From contig CM076143.1 in the NCBI GenBank assembly GCA_038025085.1, forward strand, positions 37,780,501 to 37,844,500: a stretch of DNA of 64,000 nt. Reading direction: 5' to 3'. How positions within the stretch are numbered: the first letter of the stretch is position 1; every line of letters starts with the position of its first letter. Of the stretch, positions 58,639 to 64,000 are shown piece after piece. This stretch comes from Tetragonia tetragonoides (Eukaryota; Streptophyta; Magnoliopsida; Caryophyllales; Aizoaceae). The notes under the pieces were generated by a model. The model did no database searches. It had not been told where the DNA came from and saw only the letters and a list, made by a program, of their open reading frames with translations. A program made the translations under genes and the position numbers.

Positions 58639-59943
58639 CTAAAACACCAACAACACAATACCCAGGTGAAGAAAGTAGCTCCCCAAGGTGATGAAATCGA
58701 CACTTCTGAAAGCGTTAGATGGAGAAGAACCACGATGATTATCATTACTAGTATGATTACCATTATCAGAACCATTAGTACTGGCTTGCGGTGAGCCTGC
58801 TGTGGTAGTACTATTAGAGTTTGGGTTGTTGTAAGGCGGCTGTTGGCTTCCACTTGCTGGTGGGCTTTTCTGATCTGAAACCGCTACTCGAAGCTTCAGA
58901 CCCATTGCACAGTGGCGAGGCCTACCACACACGAAGTACCTCGTCCCTCTTTGAGTCAAATTGATCACTGTCTCACCATCGTCGTAGGTTGCTATGGGAC
59001 TGCTTATCTGACATGAGACAAAATCTGTTCTGCTCACTTCGATTACGTCGTGGTCTGGTGTGTAAATGAACACTGAAACCACAAATTGTTGCTAAAAGAT
59101 TAGAGAAAGAAATTGCATAACACAAAATTATGATTCAATACTCCATTAACAATAATCAGATTAACATTAAATTAACAGAAATGAGAAAACATTACTAATC
59201 CTAGAACTAGAATGTATTCTTTTTTCTTTTTTTGTTGATAATTTTTGTAAGAATGTACTTAGATTCTGAATTTCCAAGCACAACGCCAAAAGATGATTAC
59301 AACACTGGAAATGTCACAAAGAAACTCAAATTGAAGAATCTATGAACTAATTGTGGTAAAAAAGTGTAATTAATAGTCAATCAACAATAATCAGATTCTG
59401 ATTATCACAAAAAAAAAAACAATAATCAGATTCTGAGATTAGCATTAAAATTACAGAAAATTTTATTTCCCAAAGAATGTACTTAGATTCTAAAATTCCA
59501 AGCACAATAACCCGAAAAAATAATTATAATACCACAAGGAAATCAAATTGAAGAATTATGAACTAGTTATCTAACATTTAATGTCACCCGAAAGAAAAAA
59601 CAAATTTTGTATTAAATTCTATGTACAGATACAAATTTCAAGTGATATGTTGATTTTGTATGGTTGATCATAAATCCTTAAGGCAAAATGATAATCAAAA
59701 TTAAACAGCTTAAACTACAAATCAAATCTTCTCATCATACCAAAATGGAGAGAGAAAAACAGAGAGAGAGAAGGGAGTAGACGAACCAAGGGAGTCATTG
59801 AGGGAAATAGAGGTAGAAGAAGACCACTGAGAAATATCCGAAGAGAGACTCCAACCAGTTGAACCGCCAACGGTACGATTAGTTGCGGAAACACATTCCA
59901 TTAGAATCGCTGAAATCACCATTATCATCTTGTGAACCTCCAT
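58639..59943 (-). CDS. GPI-anchored phytocyanin (uclacyanin/early nodulin-like)
   Basis: Two exons, 59787-59943 and 58639-59072, joined in phase 1, encode 196 aa. Residues 1-20 are a signal peptide (MIMVISAILMECVSA). The plastocyanin-like domain shows TVGGSTGWSL, LVFIYTPDHDVIEV, then YFVCGRPRHCAMGLKLRV. By alignment to cucumber basic protein, two His and one Cys ligand are present, while the axial position (Met or Gln in related proteins) is Leu. A Ser/Pro/Asn-rich linker (~115-165) and a hydrophobic C-terminus (FITLGSYFLHLGIVLLVF) indicate a GPI anchor at the plasma membrane. The role would be in electron transfer or cell-surface signalling; substrate unknown. The intron position (before the first copper His) is typical of the family. 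Confidence 0.92.
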
Positions 59944-60199
59944 TTTTCTGCTTTTTTAGAGTTTCTGCACAAATTCAAATGTAGATACAATTTTCAATTT
60001 TTCATCATCATTATTTATTACAATGGATGTAATTATTTGCTTTGAAACATATGAAAACAGAGGAACTTAACTTGAAATCAAATTGATTAAGAATTTATGA
60101 GCCAACCTCGAAGAACTGAGCAAATGAATGGTGTTATAGGGTAGGATTTTACTTAGCAACAAAGTTTTTGTAGTCAAAGAAATGAGAATGGTGAAGTTT
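59944..60199. other. Space between the phytocyanin start and the LCB1-like copy
   Basis: Only ~256 bases separate the phytocyanin ATG from the end of the LCB1-like frame. The phytocyanin promoter and 5' leader must lie here or overlap the LCB1-like exon. Confidence 0.4.
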
Positions 60200-63100
60200 T
60201 TACCAAATGATGCATAAGTTTCGAGTGAGAAAGAGAGTGTCGATTCCACCTTCTGCAGCTAACGCATGTCCCATGGATGCTGTGACTACATCAATCTTCT
60301 CAATCTGCATAACATATGCATGTGACACTATGAGAATGAAAAATGGAGACAAAAGAACAAATCAAAACCAAGACCAAGAAATTCGTACGTACAGGAATCC
60401 CGTAATATTCTGTAAGACCTCTTCCTGAATGACCAAGGACACCAAACGAATTGCTCTCATCCATGTAAAGGGAGAATCTGTATTTTTCTTTGAGTCTAAC
60501 AATCTCATCTAATCGAGCAATTTGGCCGGAATTCTGCAAGTCAGTAGGAATTGTGATCTTTTTGCTGCTTCACATTATCAACGTACAATTGGGAAATAAT
60601 AATAAATGAGGTATCATTTTTTTGTTTGGTGGTATCACTTTTTTACTCACAAGTATGAGTTTTTGTGCTTTAAAAACGTACTGTTTGAAATAGACACATA
60701 TGTGTATGCAGAACTACACTAAAACATGTATGGCGAAGGATAATACACATACCTGATAGACTGCTTCAATAACAATGTAACACTTCTTAGCTCTCTTTTT
60801 TTCCAGACTAATCTTCTCTAAAATAATCTCCAAGGATTCCATATCATTGTGCTTGAAATATTCACATCTACTTTTCGAGAGAAGGACACCATTCTGAATA
60901 CCCCAGTTAACACCTTCATCCCTAGAAAAGCACCAAGTTAAAAAAAAACACAGGCTAATTAAGATATAAAAGATGTTTATACCTTAAAATAACACAACAA
61001 CATTTAGTAACTGGATTTTAGCATGTATTAAGAGTGCTAGTTTCTCTTGTGAGCCTGAATGGTGAATGTAGAGGGTTTTTTGAAGCAAAAAGGGGGATAA
61101 GACAAGGTGATCCAATGTCACCCTTGCTCGCTCTTTGTTTTAGTGATGGAGTTCCTGTCCAGATTGTTGAGAATTGTGAGCTTTACAAATGATTTTCAGT
61201 ACCATCCCATGTGTAAAGCAGTTCAGTTGAACCACCTTTGCTTTGGAGACGATCTAATGGTGTTCTGTAAGGCAACAAAAAAGTCCGTGACAAAGATTAT
61301 GGAGTGTTTCTCCTATTTCTCTCAAGTCACTGGTTTGAAAGCAAACAAGGAGAAGTCACACATTTATGTGGCTGGGGTTTCTGCATCTGTGAAAACTGAA
61401 TTGTTGCAGTTGTCTGGTTTCAAGGAGGGTGCTTTCCCTATGAGGTACTTAGGGGTACCACTATCCCCTTCTAAGTGGAGCAAGCTAGATTGTGCCTGTT
61501 TGGTAGATAAAATAACCAAGAAACTGAATGTGTGGGCATCAAAGAATCTGTCATATGCTGGAAGGGCACAACTTATAAATTCAGTTCTTCTGTCAATGCA
61601 TGTATATTGGGCAAGTATCTTCATCCTGCCTACTGGAGTGGTAAAGGAAATTGAGCAAGAATGCAGAGCTTTTTTATGGTCAGGTAATGAACAAAAGAAA
61701 TGCAGTAACCTGGTGGTATGGGACATTGTCTGCAGATCAAGAAAGTTTGGGGGTCTCAATTTCAAAAACTGCAAATTACTAAATTATGCTTTGAATGGTA
61801 AGCATATTTGGGATTTGGCAGCAAAAAAGGATAATATGTGGGTTCGTTGGATCAATGGAGTTTATATGAAGAATGAAAATTTCTGGAATTATGTGCCTAA
61901 AAGTGATAGTAGCTGGGCATGGTTAAAGCTGAATAAGAGCAAAGTTTTGTTTGCACCTGCATACAGAAATGGGAATTCTTGGTCTAAGAATGCAACTGGA
62001 GAGTACACTGTGAAGAGTGGTTATAATTTCCTGATAGGAGACACAGCTAGCAAACTGAAACATGCTAACTTGATATGGGGAGGATTAAATATGCCAAGAC
62101 ACAGCTTCTGTCTTTGGCTAGCTCAAGCACAAAGACTGCTTACAAAAGATAGAATGCATAGAATGGGATTCTTTTCTGGAGACAGGGATTGTGTCCTCTG
62201 CAACAGTCATGAGGAAACTCACCAACATCTGTTCTTTGACTGCGCAAGAACCAATTCCTTGCTGCAAGATATACAAGCTTGGTTGGGCAGTAATGCAAGA
62301 TTAAAGCACCTGGAGGGGGTACTGAACTGGATTAGCAGGCAGTCAGGGAGCAAGTTTCAGAGGGGAGTATATGCAGCAGCAGTGGCAGCTCTCACATACT
62401 GGACCTGGAGGGTTAGGAATGATATCTGCTTCAGAGAAGGCACCATCACTGATGAGTTTGTGTTGCTGCAAATAAAATCCTCAGTGAGAGCTCGTGTAGA
62501 AGGCAGAAGATCAACAAAGCTTACAAGAAAAGATAGGGAGTTGATCACAGATCACTAGAATATTGTAGTAGTCTACTGCAGTTCTTTTGTTTTTTGTATG
62601 GTTTTGCTAGGTTTCTGTAAGGCTGTTATGCTTTGGTTATGCTTTGTGTAGGGCTGTGTCTGTTTTGGTTTTGTAAGGTTTGCTGTATGGTAGAGTTGGG
62701 GACTAGCAGTGAAGGAAGTACCCTACATAGTAGATGGCTTTGTTCTTGCTAGGTCCGGATAGGTTGTGAGGTGACTTTTATTTGATTAATACAATGCTAT
62801 CTTTAACCTAAAAAAAAAATAAAAAAATAAAATAACACAACAAGAAGAAAAAAAAGTGAATTATGTACACTCTACAACTCCATTCTCCTAGCTTCTAGGA
62901 GTTCAACTTCTCCCTCACTGTACATTCCTCCTCTCTCACCTTCTCCTTTTCCACTTCTAACTTACAAGAAGTTAAAATGAGACTAGAAGTTGGAAGTTAC
63001 AATTTTTTTAGCTTGTGTCACATTATTCACTGAACACACCTGCGGATTGTGTTCCCGAATTGGTTTACCATGTACCCGAAACACAATTCCCTGAATTTCT

Positions 63101-64000
63101 CATTAGTGCAATGCACAAATTAAACAGCGAATTAAATTTCCATCATCGTTTCTTGCATCGAAACGTATCTTGTATCATGTGACACTCGATATATTAGAGG
63201 AAAAAGTTGAATTCCTTATCAAACAGACCTATATTATAGTATATTATCAGAGAACAACACGTCTTTCTGATAATTGCATGGATCATTCTCAAATGAATGT
63301 GTGAATAAATTGGTCAAGGTTCCTTGTACTTACACAACAAGAATACCCTCTTCACAAGAGAAAGGAATAGCGCTGAACATTGGGGAGAGTCCATATGGGT
63401 AAAGTATTGATTCCGGAGTCCCCATAAACTTGGCGATTTTGGCCTCACAGTCCAGATGGACATCTGTAATAATAACAAAGTCATGAGCATCAATCAAATA
63501 GTACATAGGAGAATTTTCAATAATTCTTTTATGAGGTGGCTTAAAAGTGAGGCCATCTCTATTTTTTTTTTTTTTTTTTGAAAAAGCATGAAAGTTGGGA
63601 CAATTTCATAGTGTCCTTCACCAAAAGATTAGTGAGTGACCGATCGAATAAAGTTGACCAAATAAGTGAGGCCACCTCTATAACCAAACATGACGTTATG
63701 CCCTCATACAACTTTTTTTTGAAGAATTTTTTTATCTTTCAAAAAAGGGAGAAAATAAGGCATAAATTTTGTCATTTAATTCTTACCAAATGTCCCACAA
63801 AAACCACGAGGCCCACAAGAACCAACACCATATTTCTGTAAAGTGGACAAACAAGAATCCTGCAACCAGAGCTAATTAGAGTAGGATACTTACAAATAGT
63901 AAAAATAAATAAATTTAAAAAGAGAGAGAGGTAATTTAGCTCACATACATGTAATGTTTGATTGTTGATCAATCCCAGATAATTAGCTGAAGCAAAATTC
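60200..64000 (-). pseudogene. Serine palmitoyltransferase LCB1-like gene, C-terminally truncated, partial at the right edge
   Basis: Exons visible: 63949-64000 (open at edge), 63787-63859, 63334-63463, 60753-60921, 60393-60533, 60200-60304. Splice sites and phases agree. The peptide follows LCB1: [125 protein letters not shown]. After GG the family would continue with a Cys-Thr-Gly block and ~150 more residues. Here 14 unrelated residues (IDTLFLTRNLCIIW) and TAA follow. LCB1 is the non-catalytic subunit that pairs with LCB2 in the ER to start sphingolipid synthesis. No internal stop occurs before the break, so expression of a short protein is possible. A LINE fills the 60922-63333 intron. Confidence 0.85.
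61001..62828 (+). mobile_element. 5'-truncated LINE inside the LCB1-like gene
   Basis: A perfect 15-bp duplication AAAATAACACAACAA flanks it (60986-61000, 62829-62843) and the 3' end is A-rich. It starts inside RT ([23 protein letters not shown]) with a frameshift at ~61110. It then has an open frame from 61107 to TAG 62556 (483 codons) covering the rest of RT, SYAGRAQLINSVLLSMHVYW, the zf-RVT region HSFCLWLAQAQRLLTKDRMH and CVLCNSHEETHQHLFFDC. The RT catalytic box is FGDD rather than FADD (~61247). It runs antisense to the host gene. The intact frame suggests a fairly recent insertion. Confidence 0.92.

Overview
This is 64 kb of plant nuclear DNA. The genes have GT-AG introns, AT-rich intergenic DNA, plant-only families (CDF-type Dof, LRR receptor kinase, chlorophyll b reductase, phytocyanin), and are embedded in typical plant transposons. 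Several GTCTCAC/GTGAGAC palindromic repeats and the gene content suggest a eudicot, possibly Caryophyllales/Amaranthaceae; that taxonomic guess is weak. No bacterial features, rRNA, tRNA or CRISPR were seen.

Layout. 1-1037 (+): last coding part of a cycling Dof factor (CDF) gene. 2478-6224 (-): seven-exon LRR receptor-like kinase whose kinase domain has lost its catalytic residues, tail-to-tail with the Dof gene. 7-20 kb: a gene-poor block holding two copies of a short poly(A) retroposon, hAT-type and other MITEs, a decayed LINE piece, and a 1.2-kb extremely C-rich satellite-like tract. 20375-32296 (-): a complete 13-exon gene for the chloroplast chlorophyll(ide) b reductase NOL (348 aa predicted), whose introns are swollen by LINE, SINE and MITE insertions. 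33-37.7 kb: LINE remnants with a nested MITE, a Stowaway MITE, and stray gene fragments (phytocyanin 3' end; a single 144-bp LRR kinase exon). 37827-42993 (+): an almost full-length but mutated L1-type LINE with target-site duplication and an internal foldback MITE. 44.6-46.5 kb: a run of three hAT-type non-autonomous elements, each with 8-bp duplications. 47650-52468 (+): a recently inserted Ty1-copia retrotransposon (317-bp LTRs, 3 differences) lying in an older antisense copia gag remnant. 53-57.3 kb: Helitron-like AT-rich elements and LINE 3' ends. 58639-59943 (-): an intact two-exon GPI-anchored phytocyanin gene. 60200-64000 (-): a copy of serine palmitoyltransferase LCB1 whose C-terminal third is replaced, interrupted in an intron by a 1.8-kb LINE, and running off the right edge.

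The host genes do not form an operon-like unit. They cover photoperiodic regulation (CDF), receptor signalling (pseudokinase RLK), chlorophyll breakdown (NOL), cell-surface copper protein (phytocyanin) and sphingolipid synthesis (LCB1-like). All reading frames and splice junctions were assigned by eye from consensus signals and family conservation; none is backed by transcripts or database searches. The most unusual items are the truncated LCB1 copy, the isolated LRR exon, the minisatellite enclosed by inverted repeats at 36806-37118, and the short retroposon pair at 7060/9792.
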